Source: Phialophora verrucosa
Lineage: Eukaryota; Ascomycota; Eurotiomycetes; Chaetothyriales; Herpotrichiellaceae
Length of the DNA stretch: 64,000 nt
Reading direction: 5' to 3'
Assembly (NCBI GenBank): GCA_002099365.1
Contig: MSED01000002.1
Span: forward strand, 2,356,001-2,420,000
Positions within the stretch are counted from its first letter, which is position 1. The number at the start of each line of letters is the position of its first letter. Position numbers and translations under genes: made by a program. Shown here piece after piece: positions 1 through 10,509 of this stretch. The notes beneath the pieces were generated by a model. The model saw nothing but the letters and a program-made list of their open reading frames with translations, had not been told where the DNA came from and ran no database searches.

Positions 1-1353
1 GTAGGTTGGCGATGCTGGGTCCAATATCCCGGATTGCTCGAGCTCGAGGAGGTAGCGTGGCGACGTGCCCCAGTAGGTCGCCTTGAATCTCTCGACGATG
101 CGGAGCATGGTACTCGCGTCGGGATATAGTGCACCGCCATCATAGCAGATGACTTTGGCGCCGACGCTGAGGTGCCCGTTCATCACGTTCCACAGGATCC
201 AGGATGTAGATGAGTACTGGAAGACCGTCGATCGAGGGGTGAGGTCGTTGTGCAGAAGGGAGATCTTCTTGTAGTTCAAGATGCTGATGTGCGGGGAGAC
301 GATGCATTTTGGCTCGCCAGTCGTGCCGGAGCTGTAGACTATCACGAGGGTTTGGTCTGTCGGGAGGCGCGTGTATGTGAGTTTGTCGTCAGGGCGGGAT
401 GCTTTGAGGAATGTGTGCAGCGAAATGGCGTCGTTGACAGGACGGATGTACTGTAAGTTCGTTTTGAGATGGGGCTTGTGGCATGTCGGCACGAAGACGA
501 CTCTCGGCTTGGGGTTGGCCCCTGGTAGGGACTTGAGTATTTGGAGCACCTTGCCCATCATGGATGGTCTGGTCCCACGCACGGCCAGATCCGTGTCTGC
601 GAACAGCCATTTCGGCTCAACCTGAGAGAAACGACTGACACACCCAGAAACGCCCAGGTCAGGGGCCACTGAGGTGAAGATGGCGCCGATGGAGGCGGAT
701 GCCAGGAACAGGACGATAATCCAGATTGAATTTGCCATTAACGCAGCAATAACGTCGCCCTGCTGGACGCCCTGACGAACCATTGCCGAGCGAGTGAGTC
801 GGACGAGCTCGGTTAATTCGGCCCAGGTGATGTTCTCGGGGTTGGAAAGTCCGTTCTCGCGTACACCGACCAAGGCAATTGCATGGGGGTCCCGTTGCGT
901 GTTTGGTATCAGGACATTTTCCGCATAATTGAGCCGTAATCCGGGGAAGAAGGTCGGGATATCCCTCAGCCTGAGCTTTGGATTATAAGCTTGCTTCGTA
1001 TGCTTCGGCAACGGGGGGATGATGCCGCAGTAGTCGTACAAGTCGATCCAGAACTCATGTGGATTCCGTACCGTCCAGGTATGAAGCTCGTGGGAGTCTT
1101 TGAGCGATTGGGAGAATTTGCGGTTGATGCGTTGTCGGTATTGAGATATCTGTGTCGATTCTGGGTTGGAAGGCGTCCACAGAAGCTCCGGCTGTGACAT
1201 GCTGACAGACATGCTGGGAGACGGCGGTGAGGGAGCTGCCGTTGTTGTCATCGTCATCGTTGTTGTCGATGTGGTCTGTAGCTGTTCTATGAGTTCTCTC
1301 CGATATTCTTTGGAGCAGTATTCCAGTGGAAGTCCGACCGGATTGAATGGCAT
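1..1353 (-). CDS. Acetoacetyl-CoA synthetase, 3' end beyond window
   Basis: Ligates acetoacetate to CoA with ATP, an activation step that feeds cytosolic acetoacetyl-CoA to sterol or lipid synthesis. The minus frame is open from the ATG at 1353 to the window edge, 451 codons without a stop; family members are usually about 650-700 residues, so roughly the C-terminal third is missing. An N-terminal ACAS-type region includes FWIDLYDYCG and LRLNYAENVL. The AMP-binding P-loop reads YSSGTTGEPK, followed by FQYSSTSWILWNVM and YWGTSPRYL, which are characteristic of acetoacetyl-CoA rather than acetyl-CoA synthetases. A low-complexity T/S stretch lies near residues 30-50. No intron is needed in the visible part. 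Recognition is from motifs, so other short-chain acyl-CoA synthetases of the same subfamily are possible but less likely. Confidence 0.88.
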   Translation of the reverse strand, partial: MPFNPVGLPLEYCSKEYRRELIEQLQTTSTTTMTMTTTAAPSPPSPSMSVSMSQPELLWTPSNPESTQISQYRQRINRKFSQSLKDSHELHTWTVRNPHEFWIDLYDYCGIIPPLPKHTKQAYNPKLRLRDIPTFFPGLRLNYAENVLIPNTQRDPHAIALVGVRENGLSNPENITWAELTELVRLTRSAMVRQGVQQGDVIAALMANSIWIIVLFLASASIGAIFTSVAPDLGVSGCVSRFSQVEPKWLFADTDLAVRGTRPSMMGKVLQILKSLPGANPKPRVVFVPTCHKPHLKTNLQYIRPVNDAISLHTFLKASRPDDKLTYTRLPTDQTLVIVYSSGTTGEPKCIVSPHISILNYKKISLLHNDLTPRSTVFQYSSTSWILWNVMNGHLSVGAKVICYDGGALYPDASTMLRIVERFKATYWGTSPRYLLELEQSGILDPASPTY

Positions 1354-1813
1354 TGTATCTAACTGTTCATGTGCTCTTCTCGCTCTCTACCGTCTAAGTT
1401 CTCTATCGTCTATTGCCGATGATATAAGATCCGTAAAGACTGAAAACACAGATGATCATTTATCAATATAGCACCAGGGCCGATTTGCGGAGAGATGCCC
1501 GGGTATCAACCGCATGTTGGAGACACGTTTGCCTCGGCAAAGGGACCAAACCTGGCGCTTAGCTGCGGCTCTGGTGGCCGATTTCTAATTCAAAGTATTT
1601 CCCGCCAAGTGTGTGGAACCCGTCACTCTACGAGGTATTAGACCATTGCCAGCCACGACCCTTTACAGCATTATATACGAGTATTCGACAGCCAGACCTC
1701 GCTTGGTACCTAAAGTTGACGGATGCTGCTAGAGAGCACGGGTACTCTGTGATAGATCGGAGCAGCTTCAGAGAACCATCCGGCATTGACCACTTGAGAA
1801 ACTGGTGCTCCGC
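1354..1813. other. Intergenic, 5' of the acetoacetyl-CoA synthetase gene
   Basis: 460 bp between the synthetase start and the stop of the copper ATPase, both on the minus strand. It should hold the synthetase promoter and the ATPase 3' UTR. One plus-strand ORF crosses it into the ATPase gene and is taken as spurious. No repeat or RNA gene was seen. Confidence 0.5.
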
Positions 1814-4800
1814 TTACTTCCTCCACCTCCATCTCTTCAGCTCGAGTTCAGGCATTCTCAAAGCCAGACTGCTCATCACCACACTCACACTACTCGCCGC
1901 CATGGCCACACTAGCCCAGACAGGACTCAGCCTCCATCCAGCCTTGTTGTCACTCGCTCCAATGGGGAAGAACACGCCAGCTGCAACAGGTACCAGACAT
2001 AGGTTGTAGACAGCCGCCCAAGCAAAGTTCAGCTTGACGCGGAGGAAGACGCGCTTGGCCAGACGGACAAGTGACAGAATGGTGTTGAGGTCTGAGTTGA
2101 GCAGGATGAATGAGGCTGTGGTGATTGCCACGTCTGAGCCCGATGAAAGGGCAATCGAGACATCCGCAGCGGAGAGCGCAGGGGTGTCGTTTGTACCATC
2201 ACCTACGAACCCGATGATTTTGCGACCAGCGCGTGGTGGAACTCCGGTCGATGAAACCCCTTGTATATCGCGGATGTAGGCTGCTTTATCTTGCGGGAGG
2301 ACCCCGGCCCGGACGTTGCTGGCTGGAATGCCCAGTTGGGAAGCGATTGCGAGAGCCGTGGTTTGATTGTCGCCTGTACACATGTGAATCGCAAGGCCAG
2401 CATCGCGTAGTGACTGAAGGACGATGGGTGCTTCGGAGCGGATCGGATCGGCGATAGCGAAGAGAGCAACAGCCCGGTAGTTAGACGGTGCTTTGCCTTT
2501 CGCAAGATCTTCTGATGATTTTCTCACGGCAAAGATCGCAGTCGAGTGCCCCAGAGACTGATATTTTCGCAGGACAGGGTCGAGATAGAAGTCGCCTTGT
2601 ATTGTGACCTTCGTAGCTTCTTTCCCTGGGGCTGATATGGCTTCTCCTTCGTCCGAACCGCCGATAGATTGAAGAAGCCTTTCATTCCCGAGTGCGACTT
2701 CGTATCTTGTGCTGGTAGAATCATGTCGAACCAAGAATCTCCCAGTCAAACCTTGCCCAGGGACTTCTTTGATCTCTTCTTGCTGTACATCCGCATTTGA
2801 GGATTTCTCTGCGCAATAAGATGCAATGGCTTTTGCGATAGGGTGTGTGCTCGATTCTTCCAAGATGCGAGCCATAGCGAGAATGTCATTTCCGTCAATG
2901 GTCGAGACACTGCTCTGGCCACTTTCAATCAGATCGAAGCCAGTGACCCGCATCTGACCTTCAGTGAGCGTGCCGGTCTTGTCAAAAACAACAGCGTTCA
3001 ACTTGGATGCTTCCTGGAATGCTTCGCCGCCACCTTGGACGAGAATGCCATACTTTGCAGCTAGACCTCCACCGACAAAGAGTGCAGTCGGGGCAGCAAG
3101 GCCAATTCCGCAAGGACAGGCCACGACGAAGACGGCAATGGCAAACTCCAACGACCAGAAAGGCCAGCCACCGCGATTCAGATCAAGCCATGCCCGTGGT
3201 AACGCACCTGAGAGGCCCAAGGCCAACCAAATAACCCAGGTGACAATGGCAATGAGTGTTATCACTGGCACGAAGTAGCCGGTGAGTATGTCTGCGATGC
3301 GTTCGATTGGAGCTCTCTTCGCTTGACCTTCACGGACAACATTAACAATCCGATCTAGCATTGAAGTACCTCCAACTTCAGTTACTCTGATTCGAACGGG
3401 GTCGGAGACATTGACGGATCCGGTGTATACTTCATCGCCGAAGGTCTTCTTAACAGGCTTGGACTCGCCGGTAAGGGAGCTCTCATCGAAGAGGAATGTA
3501 CCCTGCTGTTCGATGGTACCATCAGTCGGCGGTGAAGCCCCATGGGCGATCTGGACCTGGTCGCCAGCCTCCAATTGATCTACAGGAACCGTCCGAACAG
3601 TTTTTTCTTCCACAAGAACAGCTTCCGAAGGCCGCAATTTACTGAGCATTGCTACTGCATCACCAGTTTTGGTCTTGCTGTAGGCTTCGAGGAAACGGCC
3701 GATGAGGATGAAGAAGGTAAGAAACGTCACCGTGTCGAAATAAGTGTCGGAAGAGCGACTCTGACTCATAGCATGTGAGTTATCTGTCGCATCCATGATC
3801 AAGACGGCCAAGGAGGAGAAGTATGCCACGGCAGCACCAGCACTGATCAACAGGTTCATGCTGCCAAAGCGGTAGAATCGACGTATGATGGGAATCTTGC
3901 TGTTCGGTCTCCACATGGCCTTGATCTCTTTGTACGCCCTGGTGTGAAAAAGATCCGTGCCGAAGAACATGACGGGCGTTGTCATGAAAAATAATGCCCA
4001 TTCCATTCGCATGGCTTGGCCAGCAAGGATCGGCTGTTCCCACCATTGCCTGGTCGAATTTGACTTGGGCACAAGACTCATGTAGACGACCCCGATGATG
4101 AGGGTAGGAATAGCGACTATGCCGGTGAAAAGCAGTCGCCAAAGAATGTGCCTCATCTCTTTCCGCTGTAGCCGACGAGACCTCTCTTCGAGCGTTGGTG
4201 GATGATAAACAGTGGCTGTCAAGGCTTCATGGGAAGTGTTGATGGCAGCAACGAAGCTCCGCACAGTGAGTTGAGTCGAAGGCCGATAGGTGATGGTGAT
4301 GATTGGGTCGTCCAACGAGGGAAGCTGACCTATGCTATAAACACGGTCCTCGTTGGCGGGTAGAGAAGACTTGATGGCGTTTCTGATATTGCTAGGACAG
4401 TGATCGCAGTACATACCATCAACCTTCAGTTGGACCGTTCTCTCTTGCTTCTGGACTGCGGCTTTCTCGGCGGTGTCATCGAGTTTGACGACCGTAGCCT
4501 CGTAACCGAGATCGTCAATTTTCTCGAGTAAAAGTTCCAGATTTTTCTTGCCAGAGAAGGATACGAGGCCTCGATTGCCCACAAGATCGACATTGACGTC
4601 CTTGACAAAGGGAAGCTCCCGCAAACCTCGGGTGATGGTACCGACGCAACTTCCACAAGTCATTCCTTCGATACTGAGAGTGACTTTGTAGTCTTCATCC
4701 TCAGCTTGTGACTTCGTCTTCTCTTTTCCGAGTGGGTGAATCTCGTCGATCGCAGCCTCATAGCCCAACTCTTCAATTTCTGCAACGATCTTGTCTGAAT

Positions 4801-5488
4801 TACTCTTTGGCGCAGTATAGACCACCCGTGCATTGTTCGTCATAAGGTTCACATGCGCAGTTTCCACAAAGCTCAGACTGTCCAAAGACTTCGTGATTGT
4901 GCTTGTGCAAGATGCGCAGGTCATGCCACTAATTGAGACGGTAGCCACATATCGTGAGCCAGAGTTTTCGTCGCTTGAACCGTCGATGTCGATTATTGTA
5001 GGCTTCTCGTCGACCAATGTGTCGTCCGAGACAGCAGAGGTCTTGTCGGTAGGCGCTTTCGTGCTCGGGCTTGACCGACGCATCCGAGTCGGAGACGACC
5101 AGCCTACTTTCGCTCTTGGTTTTCGACCCTTCTCACGCTGGCATGCATTGCAGTTCTCGATGTGTTTTCGCTGGGCGCGGGACATAAGCCATATGGATCG
5201 AGAAGCTCGGGAGGATATCGGGCTCGGTGAAACGTCGAAGTCGTGACTCTGGACTCCATTTGGATCGACTGTTGTGACATGCTCGACCTCGAAAGCTGCC
5301 TTGATTAGCTCGCTGATAATGACTTCTCGGGTTGAGTCATCGACGTGTTTGACGCGGATAAGGTGATCGATCAAAGAAACATGGACGGATTGGATGCCGG
5401 CGACTCCACGTAGTATATCCTGAACATAGGAGACACATGAAGGGCAGTGAATGTTTGACACTAAGAACGTAGATGTGTAGGCCATCAT
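1814..5488 (-). CDS. CCC2: Copper-transporting P1B-type ATPase (Ccc2-like)
   Basis: Pumps Cu(I) from cytosolic chaperones into the late secretory pathway, where it loads multicopper oxidases. The product is 1224 residues in one exon. Four heavy-metal-associated domains carry CPSC (about residue 15), CASC (191), CGSC (278) and CDHC (361). The transmembrane and catalytic core follows with TGES (about 673), the ion-path motif CPC in ACPCGIGLAAPT (about 791), the phosphorylation site DKTGTLT (about 836), the SSTHPIAKAI helix and GDGTNDTPAL. The frame is open further upstream to 5689, but I start at the tandem ATG at 5488 because the first domain begins there; the upstream 67 codons resemble untranslated leader. 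The linker after the first domain holds an additional CxxC. It is divergent from the PHD-finger gene. Confidence 0.92.
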   Translation of the reverse strand: MMAYTSTFLVSNIHCPSCVSYVQDILRGVAGIQSVHVSLIDHLIRVKHVDDSTREVIISELIKAAFEVEHVTTVDPNGVQSHDFDVSPSPISSRASRSIWLMSRAQRKHIENCNACQREKGRKPRAKVGWSSPTRMRRSSPSTKAPTDKTSAVSDDTLVDEKPTIIDIDGSSDENSGSRYVATVSISGMTCASCTSTITKSLDSLSFVETAHVNLMTNNARVVYTAPKSNSDKIVAEIEELGYEAAIDEIHPLGKEKTKSQAEDEDYKVTLSIEGMTCGSCVGTITRGLRELPFVKDVNVDLVGNRGLVSFSGKKNLELLLEKIDDLGYEATVVKLDDTAEKAAVQKQERTVQLKVDGMYCDHCPSNIRNAIKSSLPANEDRVYSIGQLPSLDDPIITITYRPSTQLTVRSFVAAINTSHEALTATVYHPPTLEERSRRLQRKEMRHILWRLLFTGIVAIPTLIIGVVYMSLVPKSNSTRQWWEQPILAGQAMRMEWALFFMTTPVMFFGTDLFHTRAYKEIKAMWRPNSKIPIIRRFYRFGSMNLLISAGAAVAYFSSLAVLIMDATDNSHAMSQSRSSDTYFDTVTFLTFFILIGRFLEAYSKTKTGDAVAMLSKLRPSEAVLVEEKTVRTVPVDQLEAGDQVQIAHGASPPTDGTIEQQGTFLFDESSLTGESKPVKKTFGDEVYTGSVNVSDPVRIRVTEVGGTSMLDRIVNVVREGQAKRAPIERIADILTGYFVPVITLIAIVTWVIWLALGLSGALPRAWLDLNRGGWPFWSLEFAIAVFVVACPCGIGLAAPTALFVGGGLAAKYGILVQGGGEAFQEASKLNAVVFDKTGTLTEGQMRVTGFDLIESGQSSVSTIDGNDILAMARILEESSTHPIAKAIASYCAEKSSNADVQQEEIKEVPGQGLTGRFLVRHDSTSTRYEVALGNERLLQSIGGSDEGEAISAPGKEATKVTIQGDFYLDPVLRKYQSLGHSTAIFAVRKSSEDLAKGKAPSNYRAVALFAIADPIRSEAPIVLQSLRDAGLAIHMCTGDNQTTALAIASQLGIPASNVRAGVLPQDKAAYIRDIQGVSSTGVPPRAGRKIIGFVGDGTNDTPALSAADVSIALSSGSDVAITTASFILLNSDLNTILSLVRLAKRVFLRVKLNFAWAAVYNLCLVPVAAGVFFPIGASDNKAGWRLSPVWASVAMAASSVSVVMSSLALRMPELELKRWRWRK

Positions 5489-6087
5489 CTGTGAGGGGGC
5501 TGGAAGCTTGATCACTCGGGGCAGGAGTGTAATGGGCGGCCGCTTGGGTGACACGGCGACGACAGAGAGGTGAGGAAACGTGGTGAGAAAAACAAACTGA
5601 GTCACGAAGATGTGGCACAATAGCAAACCTGTCGTACATGCTCCAGCTTTTGTCCTCGAAACATGCTGAGGAATTTGTGCGTAAACCAATCGAGCACAAT
5701 GACCTCGAAGTGCTTGGAATGGTCGTCGAGAGGCGCGCCATTTGTGCGTGATGACGACCAGAGAAATTCGCTAAGAGTGGCGAGATGCCGATCCGGATAA
5801 GGTCAACCAGGGTCACGTGCGGTGACTCCTCGCCTCACGCGTTTCATCTCCGACTGTGCGAAGGAAGATCCTTTCTCAAGAGATCGAGCCACCGACACGC
5901 AACACTCAGGCAGCTTTTCGTTCGACGCGAATCTTGCGCAATCAGATCAAATACGACCATTGATTCAGTCCCTCGCTTGTCCAGGAAGAAACACCATGAT
6001 GCGGCAGTGATTTATCCAACATCTTTTCGCTTCGGTCATCCCAATCAGAACACGAAACCACATTCTGAAGACCCCCGAACAGCTGGA
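5489..6087. promoter_or_regulatory. Divergent promoter region, copper ATPase / PHD-finger gene
   Basis: 599 bp separate two divergently oriented starts and must contain both 5' leaders. Both flanking ORFs stay open into it (to 5689 on minus, from 5785 on plus), so the upstream ATGs of each are alternative but less likely starts. No specific operator was identified. Confidence 0.5.
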
Positions 6088-7839
6088 ATGGCGGCCCCAC
6101 CGACTGAACCGAATGGCTCGAGCGAGACCAATGGCCATGCGGGCGATATCGATGAGTTCCGTCAGCAACCCAACGGTGCCTTCATGATACATCCCGCTAT
6201 ACCTCCTATAAGCTTTCAGGTTACATACAACGGCACAAATGATCGCTCAGGATTATCCTCCTCTACTCGTACTATAAATCTTCCTTCTCAACCACCATTG
6301 AAGCCGTCCTCTTATACGGGTGCGGGACCTCGGCGCGGATCATTCCCGGATATCTTGCCTCAGGGTCATACGCCGCCTCCATCCATCAAGGATAGTGTGC
6401 TCAACTTGAGAGGTGCCATGCCCGATTTCCCCAAAAGTGCTATATCTGGGCCTGAAGATGCACAAACCGATAGCGACCCCGACTTCCGATTTTCGACACC
6501 TCTGTCTCAGGTGGATCAACCACTTCGTTCTATGAGCAACGCGGAGCATGCCGATGCTGCTACGATCATTGTCACGAGTCAGGCTGACACACCTGGCGCG
6601 GTGGGGACTGCGACAATGGCGGCCATTAAAAGGAATGGGTCTCGCAGAAACAAACAATATACCCTTTCTGATGGATCGGTCGTGTCAGGGAAAGGGCTCG
6701 GTCGTGGCAGGCCCGGCATCAAACGTGGACCAAGAAAGTCGCAGATAGGGGATCAGCCATCGCCACAGGTGACGTCCGTCCATAGCATGGATACATCTTC
6801 CCACGGTGCCGGACCTGCGACCAAGGAGCAAAATAGTCTTGGTTCTGATTCATCTATGCGCCGAGCCTCAACGATAGAATCTGGTACGCCGGATTCGGAT
6901 GAGAGCTCAGAGGAATATAATCCTACCGCGCACACTCGATCTGGGAGACAGACGCAGAAACCGACTTCCCTTAACAAGACTATCTTTGCGAGCGCAAGCC
7001 CATCTGGCAAGCTCTCTCGCAATACTCCAACCGCGAATGCCACTCCAACCTCGACTCCCTCCGTTAAGACTCACCCGAAAATCAAACGGAGAGTTTATCG
7101 TGGGCGCGAGCAGTTTGCGCTGTGCGAACATTGTCTGCGCGGGTATGGTCCTCCCGGGAATGTTATTGTGTTCTGCGATGCATGCAACAAATGCTGGCAC
7201 CAACGTTGTCACGAACCTCAAATCTCAAAACAGACGGTCGCAGACTCGAAAGCCGAATGGTATTGCTCCGATTGCGATCGGATACTGCACGGCAAGAGGA
7301 AGGACAAGAAGTCAAATGGCAAGATCAGCACTCCGCCTGCGGTTGTGGCACCTCCTGTCATTCAGCAAGCGCCCGCATACGCAGGACCGCTAATTGGAGG
7401 TCGCTTCTTGAAGCCGGAGCAGAAGCTGGCATATCTCAAAACTCTGTCCAAGGAAGATTTGGTTTTACGTCTGCTACACGCCGCCGATCTCGCACCTGAT
7501 CTGCCCATCTTTCAGATACTTGTGCCGCCGCCTCCCCCGATAGCCATGCCTCAGGCTCAATTTACCTCCACGTATGTCACGCCGGTGTCAAAAGTGCCGT
7601 CCTTTGGAGACAAGGACGCTAGAGAGGATGACCAGGTGGATGAAGGTTACGATGGATACTTTGATGAGCATGCCGCGCTGTACCCGAAGCCTGGTCATGG
7701 ATTGCAGCTGCCGCCGGAGAGCGAAGATTTACATATGCTGCTAGAGGGCAAAGAGAGCAAAACGTTCAGCCATTGGCAGAGATCGAAGCCAGGCCCATTA
7801 TTCAGCGGATCGGGCAATATCATTTTGCCAGCGCATTAA
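6088..7839 (+). CDS. PHD-finger protein with AT-hook-like motif
   Basis: Probable chromatin-associated protein of 583 residues; function not known to me. A C4HC3 PHD finger lies at about residues 345-400, with the pairs CEHC, CDAC-NKC, HQRC and YCSDC spaced as expected. Such fingers read histone H3 tails. An AT-hook-like core GRGRPG, followed by basic KRGPRKS, is at about residue 204. The N-terminal 340 residues are mostly low complexity, rich in S, T and P. After the finger, LAYLKTLSKEDLVLRLLHA suggests a short helical domain. The frame is open from 5785, but the ATG at 6088 starts the typical acidic and polar N-terminus; codons before it look like leader. Single exon. Confidence 0.82.
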   Translation: MAAPPTEPNGSSETNGHAGDIDEFRQQPNGAFMIHPAIPPISFQVTYNGTNDRSGLSSSTRTINLPSQPPLKPSSYTGAGPRRGSFPDILPQGHTPPPSIKDSVLNLRGAMPDFPKSAISGPEDAQTDSDPDFRFSTPLSQVDQPLRSMSNAEHADAATIIVTSQADTPGAVGTATMAAIKRNGSRRNKQYTLSDGSVVSGKGLGRGRPGIKRGPRKSQIGDQPSPQVTSVHSMDTSSHGAGPATKEQNSLGSDSSMRRASTIESGTPDSDESSEEYNPTAHTRSGRQTQKPTSLNKTIFASASPSGKLSRNTPTANATPTSTPSVKTHPKIKRRVYRGREQFALCEHCLRGYGPPGNVIVFCDACNKCWHQRCHEPQISKQTVADSKAEWYCSDCDRILHGKRKDKKSNGKISTPPAVVAPPVIQQAPAYAGPLIGGRFLKPEQKLAYLKTLSKEDLVLRLLHAADLAPDLPIFQILVPPPPPIAMPQAQFTSTYVTPVSKVPSFGDKDAREDDQVDEGYDGYFDEHAALYPKPGHGLQLPPESEDLHMLLEGKESKTFSHWQRSKPGPLFSGSGNIILPAH

Positions 7840-8454
7840 GCTCGTTGCAGGGAGGCGTGCCAGGCTATGGTCTTGTGCCTTTTAAGTACCCAATGCCGAT
7901 ACCTACCTCTCACGTAGGCATTCGTATCAGTTAAACCTGAGTGAATACAAATCAGGCTCGAGGAACAAAGAACTTTGATCGCGGATAGGACTGGGAGGAT
8001 TCCTACTGCGTCGAACATAGACGTGCAGGGTGCTCACCACGCTTTTGCGCGGCCAAAGTTGTCAGTCTCATGAGGAACAGGATGTTATATCCGGACAAGC
8101 TTTCCTGGCGCCGGCACTTCACTCGCGCACTCTTCCGGAGGCCTGGAAATACGTTTCGGCATACTGAAGATTCAGTTGAAGCAATCCAGGCCCAAAACAA
8201 CAACTTCAGGCCAAACCCTGTCTCTGTCATGACAAGGATGTGTCTTTCAGCTCCCAGGGGTCTTCCGTCGGTTCTATCGGATCGGACCCGCCACATCAGG
8301 GTCGCAGGAAAGGTGACGCTTTTTGCGGGGTTCGCTGCCAGGCAACTATTCTGAGCAACTTCGAGAGAACGACACACGTCCGCATGTTAAATTGATTCAA
8401 TGAGAAGAACTTAATCCATCGGTGTAGTTTTACAGACTTTGGGCCGTCTCAGAC
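7840..8454. other. Intergenic, PHD-finger gene to secreted-protein gene
   Basis: 615 bp. Short ORFs on both strands (about 8003-8377) have no recognisable similarity. It should hold the 3' UTR of the PHD gene and the promoter of the next gene. Nothing else is seen. Confidence 0.5.
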
Positions 8455-9418
8455 ATGCAGTTGCGTCAAACTCTCCTAACGTGGCTCAGCCTTGTGGTGG
8501 CGGGCGCGGTCGCTTCTGAGCAAGAATACATCGGTAGCTTCGATGTCAACAGATACAACCTCACTCTTCATGTAAGGAACCTTTCATGATTCAAATTTCT
8601 ATTTTCTGTAACCTGACTTTCTCAAGTTCGATGACCTCCCCACCAACGACTCAGGAATCGGCTACAATCCTAAGACCAACAGCACTCCTTTGCACTACAC
8701 AGACTTTTACTTCCAATCTTTTACAGTTGTCGACGTTGCCAAAGCACAGAAGCAGTTGCCCGACCCCGTCGACCTTCTCTGTGCCACGTCCGCTCCCAAC
8801 GCGCTGTTCTCGCACCGTCATGCAGGATATCCTTGGCCTCGATTTAGTTTGCATCCTCTAGTCGATCCATCGCTACCTCGAAACCCGAATGTGACATTCA
8901 ACATGCGCAGCATGAGTATCTCGCCGACGGGCAATATCCCTGAGAACGCTCTGGTCCTTATATGGCTGAATTTGTTGAAACTGCCACCTGACGAGTCATT
9001 TGGTAAGGGAAAGGAATCTCTTCCATTTCCTGAGTTGTCAGGCGGTGCGCCCGTTTGGCCAGAAGGTCGTTTGTATCAATTGATTGCCTTTTTTGGTCCG
9101 GGGCCGCATTCCAGCTTCCGCGTCGATTGGGACAACTTCCGGAAGCATTTCCCGGAAATGGCAACGAAGGTGGACACATTTGAGGTCTACGGGCAGTTGT
9201 TGAAGAGGAAGGGACCAAATGAGCCATACCATGTTGAAGGGGACTGGGAGTTGTGCTTGGATGATGTTGCCGTTGAGGTGGTGAAAAAGACAGGAGATGG
9301 CAAGGACGAACATTTTGGAAGTTCCCCCCAAAGAATGTTTGTGTTTGCTGGAGAGGACGGAAATGTCATTGATGATCGGGGCCGTGGTGAACAGCTGTTG
9401 AAGGAAGCGGGACTCTAG
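8455..9418 (+). CDS. Putative secreted protein of unknown function
   Basis: Two exons, 8455-8571 and 8627-9418, give 302 residues. The 55-nt intron starts GTAAGG and ends CTCAAG at a phase-0 junction after 39 codons. The N-terminus has a clear signal peptide: a short basic start, the hydrophobic core TLLTWLSLVVAGAVA, then a likely cleavage site near residue 20. N-glycosylation sequons NLT, NDS, NST and NVT are present in the mature part, which fits an extracellular or wall protein. I see no transmembrane segment or known catalytic motif after the signal. I do not recognise the family. The first exon was missed by simple ORF calling because the second exon is open in frame without an ATG. Confidence 0.75.
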
Positions 9419-10509
9419 GTGGACTGTCGCCACTCAAAGATTGTTTTCAAACAGCATACAGACCACCGAGTGCGAACTAATGAGCGATATCATCCATGCT
9501 ATCTCTGGGTCATCCCTGTCGCCGGTCATGGTCACGAGGTCTGTCCTGTGTCAGCTCGTGACAATCCTGCTACAACGGAATCCAAGTGTTTGTTGTGGTA
9601 ATGTGGCATAGTGGATTCTTGTGAGAGATCCAGTACATGAGGGCTGTATTTCACTCTAACGTACTGTGGTGTGGTTAAGAGCTGTAGGAATAGAACACGC
9701 TCTCTTAATGGGCATAATGTATTAAATTTGCCAAGACTTAATTCCATGCCCCGCCTGTACGAGTTGAGATTCGAAACTTCTTAACAACCGTGATCCCTCG
9801 CGGCATAACAATGTCTTGCTAGCAGCAAGAAGTCCACCTAATCGAGCCAAACACGTTCTTTCAAAGTATTGTTATATGCCCACCCATAAATCCAGTAACA
9901 GACAAGAAGATGCAGAATCACAATGTCCGCATTCCTACAATGAAATCTCGCCTTAGCGCACCAGTGGACCACTCCCACAACCGCTCATTCTATTTGTTCA
10001 ATGGAATGTTAGATCCTTGCTTTCGTGTTACGGAGATATCAGAAACAGAAAGTACGAGGATATGAGGCAGTTAATCAACATCGAAAGGAACCCGCAGAAA
10101 GATGCACTCAGCCAGGAGAGCTCAAGAGGAGAGAAACCAGGATAGCAGATCAAAATGGATGATGAATGGTTGAAACTTGCTATTTCTTGTCACCATGGCA
10201 AGTATGGAGAGCACGACGGAGGCAAGTGGCAGTTTCGTGACTAACAGCCAAAAGCAAATAGTGCCACACCTGAGTTATTATCCTCACTGATGGCGACCCA
10301 CCTCGCTACTTCACTTCAGCCTCATCTTCCTGTGATTCTAATTATGCCTGAAAGGTAGCAACCTGCTCCGCCAAGGTTTGGGCGACGATTCAATGAAACA
10401 CGCACAACAGCTGCGCGGTCATTTTAAGGTGTGAGGTTGTTCATTTTGTAGCGTTTCATGTCTCATACCTACCTTCACAGAAGCTGTCTCCCACACCTTC
10501 CTCAATAGC
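9419..10509. other. Intergenic, secreted-protein gene to helicase gene
   Basis: 1091 bp with only short unconvincing ORFs on either strand. It is AT-richer than the flanks around 9640-9760. It should hold the 3' UTR of the secreted-protein gene and the helicase promoter. No RNA gene or repeat was found. Confidence 0.45.
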
